A stretch of DNA of 64,000 nucleotides, from positions 182,818-246,817 of the forward strand of contig JABAAE010000014.1 in assembly GCA_014238905.1 (NCBI GenBank). Direction: 5' to 3'. Below are positions 36,934 to 46,064 of this stretch, one piece after another; the stretch's first letter is position 1, and each line of letters opens with the position of its first letter. The position numbers were made by a program, and so were the translations under genes. The DNA comes from Planctomycetota bacterium. Its GTDB lineage: Bacteria; Planctomycetota; Planctomycetia; Pirellulales; Pirellulaceae. Under the pieces are notes generated by a model. That model did not search any database. It saw only the letters and a list, made by a program, of their open reading frames with translations, and was not told the DNA's origin.

Positions 36934-38373
36934 CTAGGGATCCGATTCACCCGAGATTGACTTGATCCCTTTTTTCAAGGTTTGGCTAAAACTCTGCTCG
37001 TCGGGCGTCAACAGCTCGGGTGAATGAAAAATGTCAAATTCACCAGCAAACATCAAAAGAAAAAGTCGGATCATGGCCACCGCAACAGCGACTCCCAGAA
37101 AGCTAACAGGGATCACAATCAGCACCCGAACGCCGCCAAACCAAATCCCGGATCGGTCCCGAACGGTTTTGATGATCTGAAATATTGCAAATCCGCTGAT
37201 CGCAGTCAGCATACCGAAAAGAGCCGTCAAGGCCGCAATCGAACGGGTCCACGCTTCGATCGCCTCGGTCAGCAATACCGGCTTCAGTGCGATTGTCGCC
37301 ACGACAATCGATCCGATCATCATCAAGACAAGATTGGCGGCAGCCAAAAACGGGCGGCGAATGACCCATTTTGCCCAACGGTCATGATTGTTGATACTCC
37401 GTGCCTCAATTGGTTCTCCCGACAAAAAACGTTTCAGGTCCAACGCCAATTCAGCCGCCGATTCATACCGAGCGGAGGAATTTTTGGCTAGGCACTTCAA
37501 GGTGATCGCTTCCAGATCATTGGGGATCTCGGGGTTCAACTGAGTCGGTAGAACGACCTCATTTTCGACAACCTGGTTTAGCGTATCGACCGGTGAAGTC
37601 GATTGAAACGGAGGTCTCCCTGTCAGCGAGCAATACAACACCGCTCCGATCGAATAGACATCAGACAATTCGCTCATCAATCTTGAATTTCCAGATGCCT
37701 GTTCCGGCGACATATAACTCGGTGTCCCGATCAAATTCATCGGCTCCGACTGATCAACCGCTGTTTTGCGAATCGCTACACCAAAGTCGAGCACTCGCGT
37801 TTTATCTTCTGGATCCAGCAAGACATTTGCTGGCTTTAAATCACGATGGATAATGGATCTTTCATGGGCGTAGTGCACAGCTTCGGCCAGTTCCATGACG
37901 ATCCGGCCCGCACGGACTGGATCCAGCGGACCGATGTTAATTTCTTCCTGGAGGTTTCTGCCATCGACGTAGTCCATGGAAAAAAAATGTTGCCCATCCT
38001 GTTCTCCTACCTCATAGACAGCAACAATTCCGGGGTGACTCAAATGGGCAGCCGATTGGGCTTCAGCGTAAAACTTCGCGATCTCATGCTGACTGGCCAG
38101 TTGACCCGCCAAAATCATTTTCACTGCACAAATTCGATTTAGTTTTTTTTGGCGAGCCTTGAACACCACTCCCATCCCACCACGGGCGATTTCACAGAGA
38201 ATATCGTAATCGCCAAAATTACGATTGGTTCCATCCAGACTGGCCACCAAAATATCTGATTCATCCAGGCTCGTGGAGCCTCGGTTTCGTGTGGAAAACG
38301 GCAGGCCGGCGGCGGTGGGTTTTGGAGGGACGGACTTGGGAGGGATGGTTTCGTCTTCGTTACCGCTCATCAC
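36934..38373 (-). CDS. Membrane-bound serine/threonine protein kinase
   Basis: A 479-residue kinase with a 50-residue disordered N-terminus. The kinase domain (about 55-315) shows ARGGMGVVFKAR (about 64-75), the ATP lysine in CAVKMI, HRDLKPANV (about 171-179), DFGVAI and SPEQASG. Three to four C-terminal transmembrane helices follow (about 335-445). All catalytic residues are intact. Kinases of this type are abundant in planctomycetes and lack known targets. The start could be either of two adjacent ATGs. It may control the neighbouring sulfatases, which is only inference from position. Confidence 0.93.
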   Translation of the reverse strand: MMSGNEDETIPPKSVPPKPTAAGLPFSTRNRGSTSLDESDILVASLDGTNRNFGDYDILCEIARGGMGVVFKARQKKLNRICAVKMILAGQLASQHEIAKFYAEAQSAAHLSHPGIVAVYEVGEQDGQHFFSMDYVDGRNLQEEINIGPLDPVRAGRIVMELAEAVHYAHERSIIHRDLKPANVLLDPEDKTRVLDFGVAIRKTAVDQSEPMNLIGTPSYMSPEQASGNSRLMSELSDVYSIGAVLYCSLTGRPPFQSTSPVDTLNQVVENEVVLPTQLNPEIPNDLEAITLKCLAKNSSARYESAAELALDLKRFLSGEPIEARSINNHDRWAKWVIRRPFLAAANLVLMMIGSIVVATIALKPVLLTEAIEAWTRSIAALTALFGMLTAISGFAIFQIIKTVRDRSGIWFGGVRVLIVIPVSFLGVAVAVAMIRLFLLMFAGEFDIFHSPELLTPDEQSFSQTLKKGIKSISGESDP

Positions 38374-38765
38374 CTCTCCTGGAACTGATCGTCAACTGAA
38401 CAGCTATCACGATCATCTAACTGGAATGGGGTTGGTTACCGGCGACAACCGGGTAAAATCCTCTGCCCGCCTATTCGGATTAATCGAATTCCTGAAACGG
38501 CCCAAACCAAATACCGATAGAACCCATGCCATCTTAACAGTTCTCAAGCGACAAACCTGGTCCTAGCTTGTCAATTCAAACCAAAAAAAACGCCAATTCC
38601 AGGATCTTCAAAGAGTGTAACACCAAAAGATCTCTGCGGTAATTTGGGATTCCGGCAGGCACCAATACCTTCTGCAAAGTCCTGCTGTGCTCTGCTGGAT
38701 GCTTATTCAAGATAGTGAAAACGCATCGCATCAATGTTTAACAGTGTAGTGATCGCCACCCAGGC
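38374..38765. other. Intergenic region upstream of the kinase gene
   Basis: About 390 bases between the kinase start and the end of the methyltransferase gene, both on the minus strand. Frames here are shadows of the kinase gene or too short. I see nothing specific; the kinase promoter should be here. Confidence 0.5.
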
Positions 38766-39464
38766 TCACCAGATATAAGGAAGCAAGCGATAACGGACTC
38801 TCTGTCTATATTGACGGTAGCCGGGTAAAGCACTGAGCAGGAATTTCTCCTCGACCCTGATTCTAGCCACCAGCAAAAAGAACAGAACAGAAGCTGAGGC
38901 CATTCCAGCATAGCTTTCCAGCCAAAGCGCAATCCCGATTTTAAAAGGCAAAAGCCCCAGATACATCGGATGGCGGATGAGAGAGTAGACGCCTGCATCC
39001 ACCAGTGTCTGATGACGACAGGACTGATCTTTGACAATCGGTATCGCGAATTCGTTTTGTGAAACCGCGGTTACAATTAGTAAAAACCCCAAGAGAAAGA
39101 AAACCATTCCGGATCCAGAAATCACCCAATACGGCTTGGGAAGCAGCTTCAGATAGAAAACATCAAAAGGAATAAAAATGAACCAACCGATGAAGGCAAG
39201 TCCAATCAGAGTCGTCACGACGCGATCCGCAACTGGCTGGGTGCTGGAAATCGGTTTTTGAAGCCGGGCCTCCAGGCTCCTTGGAGAAACACGGCCTACG
39301 ATCACAATGGCCAAGGCCAAAGCTGCTGCGTAGACGACAAGAAAAACCAACGCAGCTTGCCAACGCCAAGTCCCATCAGGCAAACATCCTGCAGTCAAAA
39401 GTAGCGCTAAGGCGATCCATGTGAATTGGAACAATCCCCAGATGAGCCCCCTGACAATAATCAT
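38766..39464 (-). CDS. ICMT-like membrane methyltransferase
   Basis: A 232-residue integral membrane protein with five or six helices. The C-terminal third carries the isoprenylcysteine methyltransferase / phospholipid methyltransferase pattern: GVYSLIRHPMYLGLL, then RIRVEEKFL and GYRQYRQRVRYRLLPYIW. These residues bind S-adenosylmethionine in this family. I start at the ATG at 39464, preceded by AGGGGA, rather than at 39518. Bacterial members methylate various lipids or small molecules; substrate unknown. It is divergent from the gene at 39656. Confidence 0.88.
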   Translation of the reverse strand: MIIVRGLIWGLFQFTWIALALLLTAGCLPDGTWRWQAALVFLVVYAAALALAIVIVGRVSPRSLEARLQKPISSTQPVADRVVTTLIGLAFIGWFIFIPFDVFYLKLLPKPYWVISGSGMVFFLLGFLLIVTAVSQNEFAIPIVKDQSCRHQTLVDAGVYSLIRHPMYLGLLPFKIGIALWLESYAGMASASVLFFLLVARIRVEEKFLLSALPGYRQYRQRVRYRLLPYIW

Positions 39465-39655
39465 CAAATCCCCTGAGTTCTTTTTTTCAACGAATGGACT
39501 TCCCAAAATCCATACCATTATTCTCCATCAATATCGCTTTGAAGGCTTGGCCCGTATAACTTAGATTGATACACGTTACAGAGATAGGCACAGTTCCCTA
39601 TCCAAAAAGCGATTTCAGCGTTGACGCAACTTTACTTTGAAAATCGAATCCAATC

Positions 39656-40615
39656 ATGATTGTTCCAAGATATTGGGCAGAATGTACTGAACGTGTCCAG
39701 ATGGCGGGTCGACAATTCACCATCAAGCGATTTGGCTGGTCCAATACTGATCAAATTGCCGCACAGGAAAATGCATTTGATCGAACCCACCATGCCATCA
39801 TCGAATTAAAGGAACGCGGTCAGGTTCGACTCGTTGATCATAAAGTTCCTTACAATGGTGCCGATGGTCTCCCGATCCGCGAAGAAATCGTCGCTGAAGA
39901 CCACGACATTGTGCTGACTCGCAATTCTTACGGCGCCATTTGCCTGAACACGCCCAACGTTTTGTTTGCCGACATCGACCTTAAAGACGGCAGACACCCG
40001 TTAGCCCATGTTTTCACCATCGTGCTTTTCCTCGCGATAGCTTTTATGTTGGGGGATCGACTTAATGCAAACTTTATTGGAGTCTTAGTGGTCTACCCGT
40101 ACGTGTCCTGGTTAATCGACAAGATAATTAAATTGATTCTCGGTGGCCCCGTTGCCAACGCATTACAGACCATCAGAACGTTTTCAAAGAAGAACCCCAG
40201 TCTCAACCTGCACGTCTATCGAACACCCAATGGTTTTCGCGTGCTTTGCTTGAGCCAAACTTTCGACCCAAGGTCGGAGTCTACCCTGCGACTGCTCAAC
40301 GATTTGGACTCAGACCCGGCATACGTCAGAATGTGCCACAATCAAAATTGTTTCAGAGCACGAATAACCCCAAAACCTTGGCGCATGGGTATCTCCAGAA
40401 TGCGGCCTAATCATGGATGTTGGCCCATATCAAACGAAAGACTCCCTGAGCGAGAAAAATGGGTAGCCGTTTATGAGGAGAAGTCATCAAATTATTCCTC
40501 TGCTCGCTGGTTGGAACAATTGGGGTCCACCACAACCGTGAGAGAATCGGAAACTGTCAAACGCCTTCACGATCGATACTGCCAGGCAGATCAATCCGAT
40601 TTAGGGTTGGCATGA
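39656..40615 (+). CDS. Unrecognised protein with central membrane helices
   Basis: A 319-residue protein. The N-terminal part (1-115) has conserved-looking blocks RQFTIKRFGWSNTDQIAAQ, KVPYNGADGLPIREE, RNSYGAICLNTPNVLFADID. Two hydrophobic segments follow (about 122-160). The C-terminal part holds VYRTPNGFRVLCLSQ, DPAYVRMCHNQNCFRARITPKPWR and a tail. The look is that of a conserved uncharacterised family seen in several phyla, in which the membrane segments may be an insert. DID and the R-x-PNGFRVL strand faintly recall archaeo-eukaryotic primase-like folds, but I would not assign that. Monocistronic, divergent from the methyltransferase gene. Confidence 0.7.
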   Translation: MIVPRYWAECTERVQMAGRQFTIKRFGWSNTDQIAAQENAFDRTHHAIIELKERGQVRLVDHKVPYNGADGLPIREEIVAEDHDIVLTRNSYGAICLNTPNVLFADIDLKDGRHPLAHVFTIVLFLAIAFMLGDRLNANFIGVLVVYPYVSWLIDKIIKLILGGPVANALQTIRTFSKKNPSLNLHVYRTPNGFRVLCLSQTFDPRSESTLRLLNDLDSDPAYVRMCHNQNCFRARITPKPWRMGISRMRPNHGCWPISNERLPEREKWVAVYEEKSSNYSSARWLEQLGSTTTVRESETVKRLHDRYCQADQSDLGLA

Positions 40616-41231
40616 TCGAATGTTTTTGCAGCCACCAATGAACGGCTATGGGTCTGACTATTCTTGTCCAGTCGACTCAAAAGCATCCAAGCAGACCGTC
40701 ATCGATTCGCTGCTTCGGCGCAACCTTAATCGCAGCACATCACTGCCGCACCGACAGGATCATTCGTGCCAAATCTCCTGCCAGAGAACAGAGTGAACCG
40801 AATGCTTTGCGCACTTACATAAAAAAACAACCGGCCAATCCGCTGAACGAATTACCCCGATCGTTGAACTTGCTGACACGTACTTCCAACACGTTTGTGC
40901 GTCATAGACTTGAAGCCGACCCCCAATCACGAGGGCCCATCATATTCGGATTTTCCTTGATAAAATCACCAAAAACAGCTATAAACGGCTTCCTAGGCGA
41001 CGTGATGGTTGTTCGTCGATTGACAACCGCGTGAGTCTTGAAAAAAAGAATCCTGGCGACATCAACGTAGTAGCTTGGCGAGTCAAATTGCATTTTGGCT
41101 TGCGAGGTGATTTGATAATCGAGGGATCATCGCCTTATTTGGATCATCGCCTTATTTGGATCATCGCCTTATTTGGATCGACGGATTTTAGGACATGCAA
41201 TCTGTAGGGGAGGCATCTTCCCCATCAACAA
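40616..41231. other. Intergenic region with a triple 17-bp repeat
   Basis: About 615 bases before the hybrid histidine kinase gene. A 128-codon plus-strand frame (40648-41034) has no family features or ribosome site and is probably not a gene. The last 110 bases hold the repeat at 41124 and a GGGGAGG stretch about 20 bases before the kinase start. Confidence 0.55.
41124..41174. repeat. Perfect 17-bp tandem repeat, three units
   Basis: Three copies of GGATCATCGCCTTATTT followed by GGATC of a fourth. It lies 58 bases upstream of the hybrid histidine kinase start, within the likely promoter or leader. Copy-number change here would alter spacing by one 17-bp unit, so an effect on expression is possible but speculative. 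Confidence 0.95.
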
Positions 41232-42962
41232 ATGGCACTAACCATGGCAAACAGACACAACCTAAAACCAGCCGATTACCTTAAACTGATCAACCAATTT
41301 GCATTGGACCTCCTGCAGAAGTCGACCTTGGATGAGATCTTTTGGCTCATCGCAGATAAGGCCATTGCCGACGTAGGATTTGAAGATTGCATTATCTACC
41401 TTACCGATCCAACAACAGATGAGCTAATTCAAAAAGCGGCCTATGGCCCGAAGAATCCTCAAGGCAGGGAAATTAATGCGCCCATAACGATTAAGATCGG
41501 TAGCGGGATTGTGGGGGCGGTTGCCAAAAACAAAAAGCCAGAGCGGGTTGATGACACGCGTCTTGATTCTCGTTACATCATCGATGACGAATTCCGACTA
41601 TCGGAATTAGCAGTCCCGATTCTCATGGGAGAAGAATGCATTGGTGTCATCGACTCCGAACATGCTGAACCAGGTTTTTACACTAGCAAACATGAAGAAT
41701 TCTTAACGACCATCGCCTCGATGGCCGCCACCAAAATCTCCGATGCAATTAGCACCGAACGACTCCAAGCTACGATTGAAAAACTGGAAATCGTCAAGAA
41801 GACATTGGCCAGGCAGGCCACTGAATTAATCAATGCCAAAAAGACTGCCGATACAGCCAATCGTGGAAAAAGCGTATTCCTTGCCACCATGAGCCATGAA
41901 ATCCGTACGCCCCTGAATGCCATCGTGGGGATGTCGGAGTTACTGATAGACACAGAATTAAACGAAGAACAGACTGAGTTTGCTGAAATCATCGTGGATT
42001 CCAGTGGTCACCTGCTGGAATTGATCACCGGCATTCTAGATTTTTCGAAAATCGAGGCAGATGAACTCGAACTCACTGAGACAGATATTGATCTGATCGC
42101 TTTGATCGAAACTGCGGTTCGAGTTTGCAAATCTGCCAACCCCAAAACAAAAGTCCCGATCGCCATCGAGATCCATGAATCAACCCCACAATGGCTTCTG
42201 GCTGATGAGGCCCGCCTTCGCCAAGTTGTCGTCAATCTGGTGGGAAATGCCCTCAAATTTACTGCATCCGGAAAAGTGACAGTCAAGACTTGGGTAGAAG
42301 ACAGGGCTCCAAATGGCCGTTTGTTTATCTCTATTGCTGATACCGGCATGGGAATTCCGACTTCACAATTGCAAGACATTTTCAACCCATTTCGACAGGT
42401 ACAGTCAACTCTCACCCGCGAGTACCAGGGAACAGGTTTGGGTCTGAGTATCGCAAGACGCCTGTGCATACTGATGGATGGTGAACTTGCCGCCAAAAGT
42501 ACTGTCGGCCAAGGCTCTGAGTTCACTGTCTCGATGGCTTTAAAACCTGGCGCCAAACAGGACCCCGATCATCCACCAAGTATTTCGTTAAGCAAAAAAC
42601 AACCGCTTTCTTTTCTCGTTGCCGAGGACAGTTCGGTCAATCGATTGCTCATCGTTAAAATCCTCAATCAAGCCGGTATCCAACCCGATATTGCAGTGAA
42701 CGGCTTGGAGGCCGTCAAATCGGTGGCCAAAAACAACTACGATGTCATCCTGATGGATTTGCAGATGCCGGTTATGGATGGACATGAAGCCATCCGTCGA
42801 GTTCGAGAGCTTGAAATGGCGACAAGACCAAAAATCGTGGTTATTTCCGCCAACGTCCAACCACAGGATATTAGTCTGGCATTCCAGTCCGGCGCTGACA
42901 TCTTTATTCCCAAACCGATTGATCGAAAAGCTCTGTTTGAAGCGATCAACGCCGAAACCTGA
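41232..42962 (+). CDS. GAF-domain hybrid sensor histidine kinase / response regulator
   Basis: A 576-residue cytoplasmic protein without membrane helices. A GAF domain (about 20-175) is followed by a short coiled coil, the dimerisation/phosphoacceptor domain with MSHEIRTPLNA (His222), and the ATPase domain with N-box VVNLVGNALKFT, G1 DTGMGIP and G2 GTGLGLSI. A receiver domain follows (about 455-572) with Asp509 in ILMDLQMPVMDG and the KP lysine near 555. It would autophosphorylate and pass phosphate internally; the lack of an output domain means a further partner is needed. Next gene is a sulfatase, 280 bases on. The start may be either ATG 41232 or 41244. Confidence 0.95.
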   Translation: MALTMANRHNLKPADYLKLINQFALDLLQKSTLDEIFWLIADKAIADVGFEDCIIYLTDPTTDELIQKAAYGPKNPQGREINAPITIKIGSGIVGAVAKNKKPERVDDTRLDSRYIIDDEFRLSELAVPILMGEECIGVIDSEHAEPGFYTSKHEEFLTTIASMAATKISDAISTERLQATIEKLEIVKKTLARQATELINAKKTADTANRGKSVFLATMSHEIRTPLNAIVGMSELLIDTELNEEQTEFAEIIVDSSGHLLELITGILDFSKIEADELELTETDIDLIALIETAVRVCKSANPKTKVPIAIEIHESTPQWLLADEARLRQVVVNLVGNALKFTASGKVTVKTWVEDRAPNGRLFISIADTGMGIPTSQLQDIFNPFRQVQSTLTREYQGTGLGLSIARRLCILMDGELAAKSTVGQGSEFTVSMALKPGAKQDPDHPPSISLSKKQPLSFLVAEDSSVNRLLIVKILNQAGIQPDIAVNGLEAVKSVAKNNYDVILMDLQMPVMDGHEAIRRVRELEMATRPKIVVISANVQPQDISLAFQSGADIFIPKPIDRKALFEAINAET

Positions 42963-43175
42963 ATTCACAAAGACATCGCTTTGGCCGTAAGACGAATTCG
43001 CAACGCCCCGCAGCCGGAGGACGACCGTTCAATCAGTGGGCCGATCCAACGGCAACAGGACCGACGGGTTCATTGCTTTCCTTTTGACTGATGCTCCAAA
43101 TACGGATTACTGAAAACAACATCAATCGATAAAAATCATCGTCTTATGTAATGTGAGGCACGTGCTATCCTCCGC

Positions 43176-43203
43176 TATAATTGAGGTCATTGGATCCCAA
43201 TGA
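43176..43203 (+). promoter_or_regulatory. Candidate -10 box and palindrome upstream of a sulfatase gene
   Basis: TATAAT (43176-43181) is followed by the inverted repeat TCATTGG-ATC-CCAATGA (43187-43203), with perfect 7-bp arms, where transcription would start. No good -35 is present. The palindrome could be a repressor operator for the sulfatase gene at 43243 or a small hairpin in its leader. Confidence 0.35.
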
Positions 43204-43242
43204 CGGTTTCAACTTCCCGATGGTTCCCTTTCAGGAATACCC

Positions 43243-44892
43243 ATGCTACGAATCGCCAGCGTTTTGCTAACTGTTCTTTTACTTGCCGACCATAGCTTAC
43301 TGGCGCATGAGAAACCTAATATCCTCTTCATCATGTCTGATGACCATGCGGCCCATGCGGTTTCCGCCTACCAGGGCCGTTTGGCAAAAGTCGCTCCAAC
43401 ACCCAACATAGACCGACTTTCCACCGAGGGAGCTCTGTTTACCAACGCGTTCTGCACCAACTCAATTTGTTCTCCATCACGCGCCTGTGTATTGACCGGC
43501 CAATACAACCATATCAATGGAGCGTTTGACCTGAAGGGCAGGGTGGTTCCTGGCAAACAAATGCTGGCTATTGAAATGCGAAAAGCAGGTTATCAAACCG
43601 CGATGATTGGAAAATGGCATTTAAAAGCTGAGCCTGCGGATTTTGATTATTACTGTGTTCTTCCCGGGCAAGGCAAATATCATAATCCTGAATTTCGTGT
43701 TCGCGGTGACAAGCCATTCGGAAAAAACAGAATACAGTTTGATCGAAAGCACTCAACCGATGCCATTACCGACGTCACGTTAAACTGGCTGAAGCAGGGC
43801 TGGGATCAAAAAAAACCTTTTTTTCTTATGCACCATTACAAGGCGCCACACGACTATTTTGACAACGCGGCGCGGTACGAATCCTACCTCAAGGATGTCG
43901 GTATCCCGGAGCCCAAAACGCTTTGGAACCGTGGCCCCCTGTTTGGTTCACTGGCAACCAGAGGCGACAACGACGAATTGGTTCCTCACATTGGTACCTC
44001 CATTGGACCACGCAACCCTCGACGATCCTATCTTCGCGACCTACCCAACCGGTATCCCAATGAATTTCCAAAAAACTACGACCCTTCTGATTTCAGCGAA
44101 ATTAAAAATACACGTTTGGCTTACAACGCTTACCTGAAAAAATATCTTCGATGCGTCAAGGGAATTGATGACAACTTGGGCAGGTTGTTTGACCATCTTG
44201 AGGCGGTAGGACAGATCAATAATACGGTCATTATTTATACCGGAGACCAAGGATTCATGCTTGGCGAGCACGATTACCAGGATAAAAGATGGATGTATGA
44301 ACAGTCTCAAAGAATGCCATTTTTGGTTCGATATCCCAAGACAATTCCAGCCGGCCAACGTTTGGATGCCATTATTGAAAATGTCGATTATGCTCCCACG
44401 ATGTTGGCTTTTGCGGGCGTGACACCACCCAATACGGTTCAGGGACGATCTTTCAAGTCACTTTTGGAAACCGGAAAAGAACCTGAGAAATGGAAACAAC
44501 AGGCCTACTATCGTTACTGGATGCATATGGCCCACCATGACAACCCTGGCCATCTTGGAATTCGGACCAAAACCCATAAATTGATTTACTATTACGGCTG
44601 CAATTACCAAGGGGAAAACCAGACGCCACCTGGTTGGGAGTTATATGATTTGATTCGCGATCCTAATGAAACAGTGAATTTGTACCATGATCAGTCCATG
44701 GTAAAATTGGTTTCCGATCTCAAACAACGCCTTGCCGAGACTCGAACAAATATCGGAGACGACGGGAGTCATTTCCCCAAATGCGAGGCGATCCTCCAGG
44801 AATTCTGGGACTATGACGATCTCGACCAGTTGAAAGCTCGAGAAATTTCTCATCAATTCCTGCAACGGCGGCTTTTGGAACTGAATCGCTAA
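43243..44892 (+). CDS. Secreted sulfatase (choline-sulfatase/sulfoglycan type)
   Basis: A 549-residue sulfatase with signal peptide (about 1-22). Metal-binding start ILFIMSDDHAAHA (about 27-39), formylglycine site ICSPSRACVLTGQYNH (Cys76), MIGKWHL and a late YTGDQGFMLGEHD block (about 330). The C-terminal subdomain contains YYRYWMHMAHHDNPGHLGIR, common in sulfatases acting on sulfated glycans. Some relatives act on N-sulfoglucosamine or fucan; the exact substrate cannot be read from sequence. It follows the hybrid kinase gene. Confidence 0.96.
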   Translation: MLRIASVLLTVLLLADHSLLAHEKPNILFIMSDDHAAHAVSAYQGRLAKVAPTPNIDRLSTEGALFTNAFCTNSICSPSRACVLTGQYNHINGAFDLKGRVVPGKQMLAIEMRKAGYQTAMIGKWHLKAEPADFDYYCVLPGQGKYHNPEFRVRGDKPFGKNRIQFDRKHSTDAITDVTLNWLKQGWDQKKPFFLMHHYKAPHDYFDNAARYESYLKDVGIPEPKTLWNRGPLFGSLATRGDNDELVPHIGTSIGPRNPRRSYLRDLPNRYPNEFPKNYDPSDFSEIKNTRLAYNAYLKKYLRCVKGIDDNLGRLFDHLEAVGQINNTVIIYTGDQGFMLGEHDYQDKRWMYEQSQRMPFLVRYPKTIPAGQRLDAIIENVDYAPTMLAFAGVTPPNTVQGRSFKSLLETGKEPEKWKQQAYYRYWMHMAHHDNPGHLGIRTKTHKLIYYYGCNYQGENQTPPGWELYDLIRDPNETVNLYHDQSMVKLVSDLKQRLAETRTNIGDDGSHFPKCEAILQEFWDYDDLDQLKAREISHQFLQRRLLELNR

Positions 44893-45363
44893 CCTCATGG
44901 AGAGCCGATTCATTGACCCTTACTTCGGCAAAAACGCCCACCATTTTCAGTAGATAAAAATTACCGATCGCTTTCTACCGCCCCCCTTCGGTTGTCAACC
45001 AGCGTTCTGATTGCTTGTTACGTGGACTTCCAACACGGTGAGAGAAATGGTCCGCCCTCCACTGGCCCATTGGCAAATCGATTGCATCCGTACTTTGCTT
45101 CTTGTTCAGGAATCATTTGCTGTCTTTTTTCTAGAATTCCTGTCTCCAGTCCAAGACGATTCCGTTTCCTATTACATACAGATCAAAGCCAGCCTTTTCT
45201 TCATCGCCTTAAAGGACCTTGTCATGACAACCCAATCTTTTGCCTGGGAGCATCTCGATGTTTTCCTCAAACCAGTCCCTTTCGTCCTCCAACAGGTTCC
45301 CGCCCCCGCTACCTCATCCAATTCTCCGGTGGACCGAATCACGCGTGATACCAAGTGATAAAT

Positions 45364-45390
45364 TCTCAAATTGATACTGAATTCTCAGAT
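45364..45390 (+). promoter_or_regulatory. Candidate sigma-54 activator site (paired TCTCAAATTG/TCTCAGAT)
   Basis: TCTCAAATTGAT starts at 45364 and TCTCAGAT at 45383, 19 bp apart. It matches the element at 2504-2537, which has the same first 12 bases, the same 19-bp spacing and the same TTCTCA start of the second half. It begins 73 bp upstream of the -24 element at 45437. A common activator protein is inferred. Confidence 0.55.
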
Positions 45391-45436
45391 CTAAACAGTC
45401 TCCCCCAACAAAACGCCTAAAACCCGGACTTTTTTT

Positions 45437-45452
45437 TGGCACGCTAATTGCA
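45437..45452 (+). promoter_or_regulatory. Sigma-54 promoter, consensus match
   Basis: TGGCACGCTAATTGCA matches the sigma-54 consensus TGGCACG-N4-TTGCA at every defined position with correct GG-N10-GC spacing. Transcription would start near 45463, leaving a leader of about 80 bases before the gene at 45545. This is the strongest promoter call in the window. Confidence 0.88.
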
Positions 45453-45544
45453 GTCTAAAAGAGAGTTCATTGATTCCACGGGAGTTCAGGTCGACGGTGT
45501 ACCTGCTCCTAACCGCTTTAGTTAATAATTTTTGAAAGAAAATA

Positions 45545-45934
45545 ATGAATGTCAAACAGCTCTTTTCGACGTCCACCACAATTTGCTTGATTTGTGCAGC
45601 AGTTCTAATGTCGCAGACCTTATTCACCGGAAATGCGAATGCACGGTCGGCAAGCGGCGGAAACAATGAAAACAACCTCAGACAAAGAGTAGCCGACCTC
45701 GAACAAATGCAGGATGAAGACGACAAAGAATTCTTCCTGATAGACACCAGCTTGAGCGATCTTGATTTTCGTGTGATTGATCTGGAAAAACGTGCCGGGG
45801 CGAGAATGGCTCGCATCAAAGGAATTGAAAAACGTGCCGAGGCCCGAACAGACACGATCAACGCCAATCATAGGTCAACCATGCGATGCATTAAACGAAT
45901 TCGTAGTAGACTCAGCGCACTGGAAGGCAAATAA
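45545..45934 (+). CDS. Small secreted coiled-coil protein under sigma-54 control
   Basis: A 129-residue protein with a signal peptide (about 1-34, ending near GNANARSA). The mature part is charged and helical, with heptad-like repeats (about 45-65 and 68-125) and two similar units around LEKRAGARMARIKG and IEKRAEARTDTINA. No family recognised. A coiled-coil periplasmic or surface protein is likely. Its consensus sigma-54 promoter implies regulated, high-demand expression, for example in nutrient or envelope response. Confidence 0.75.
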   Translation: MNVKQLFSTSTTICLICAAVLMSQTLFTGNANARSASGGNNENNLRQRVADLEQMQDEDDKEFFLIDTSLSDLDFRVIDLEKRAGARMARIKGIEKRAEARTDTINANHRSTMRCIKRIRSRLSALEGK

Positions 45935-46064
45935 TGGTAGAACGGTCCTGAACTTTGCCCCTCCAGTCCCTTGAATTCGAGGAGGCTGAGGGGCCCTAGA
46001 TCGTTCTTCACGCGGCCAGGTTTTTCGGAAATTGACGCGATCCCTCAGCTCAGCATCCCCAAAA

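Larger units (their letters stand above)
44893..45544. other. Intergenic region with sigma-54 control elements
   Basis: About 650 bases before the small secreted-protein gene. Overlapping plus-strand frames at 44992-45358 lack family features and I do not call them. The right third contains the paired activator-like element and the sigma-54 promoter listed separately. Confidence 0.55.

Noticed and set aside
39656..40615. Possible archaeo-eukaryotic primase relationship of the unassigned membrane protein
   Set aside because: Only a DID motif and one strand resemble that fold; too weak without a profile search.
40648..41034. A 128-codon plus-strand frame
   Set aside because: No family features, irregular composition and no ribosome site; the opposite strand is also partly open.
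44992..45358. Two overlapping plus-strand frames of about 115 codons
   Set aside because: Mutually exclusive, without domains, and lying just before the sigma-54 control region.
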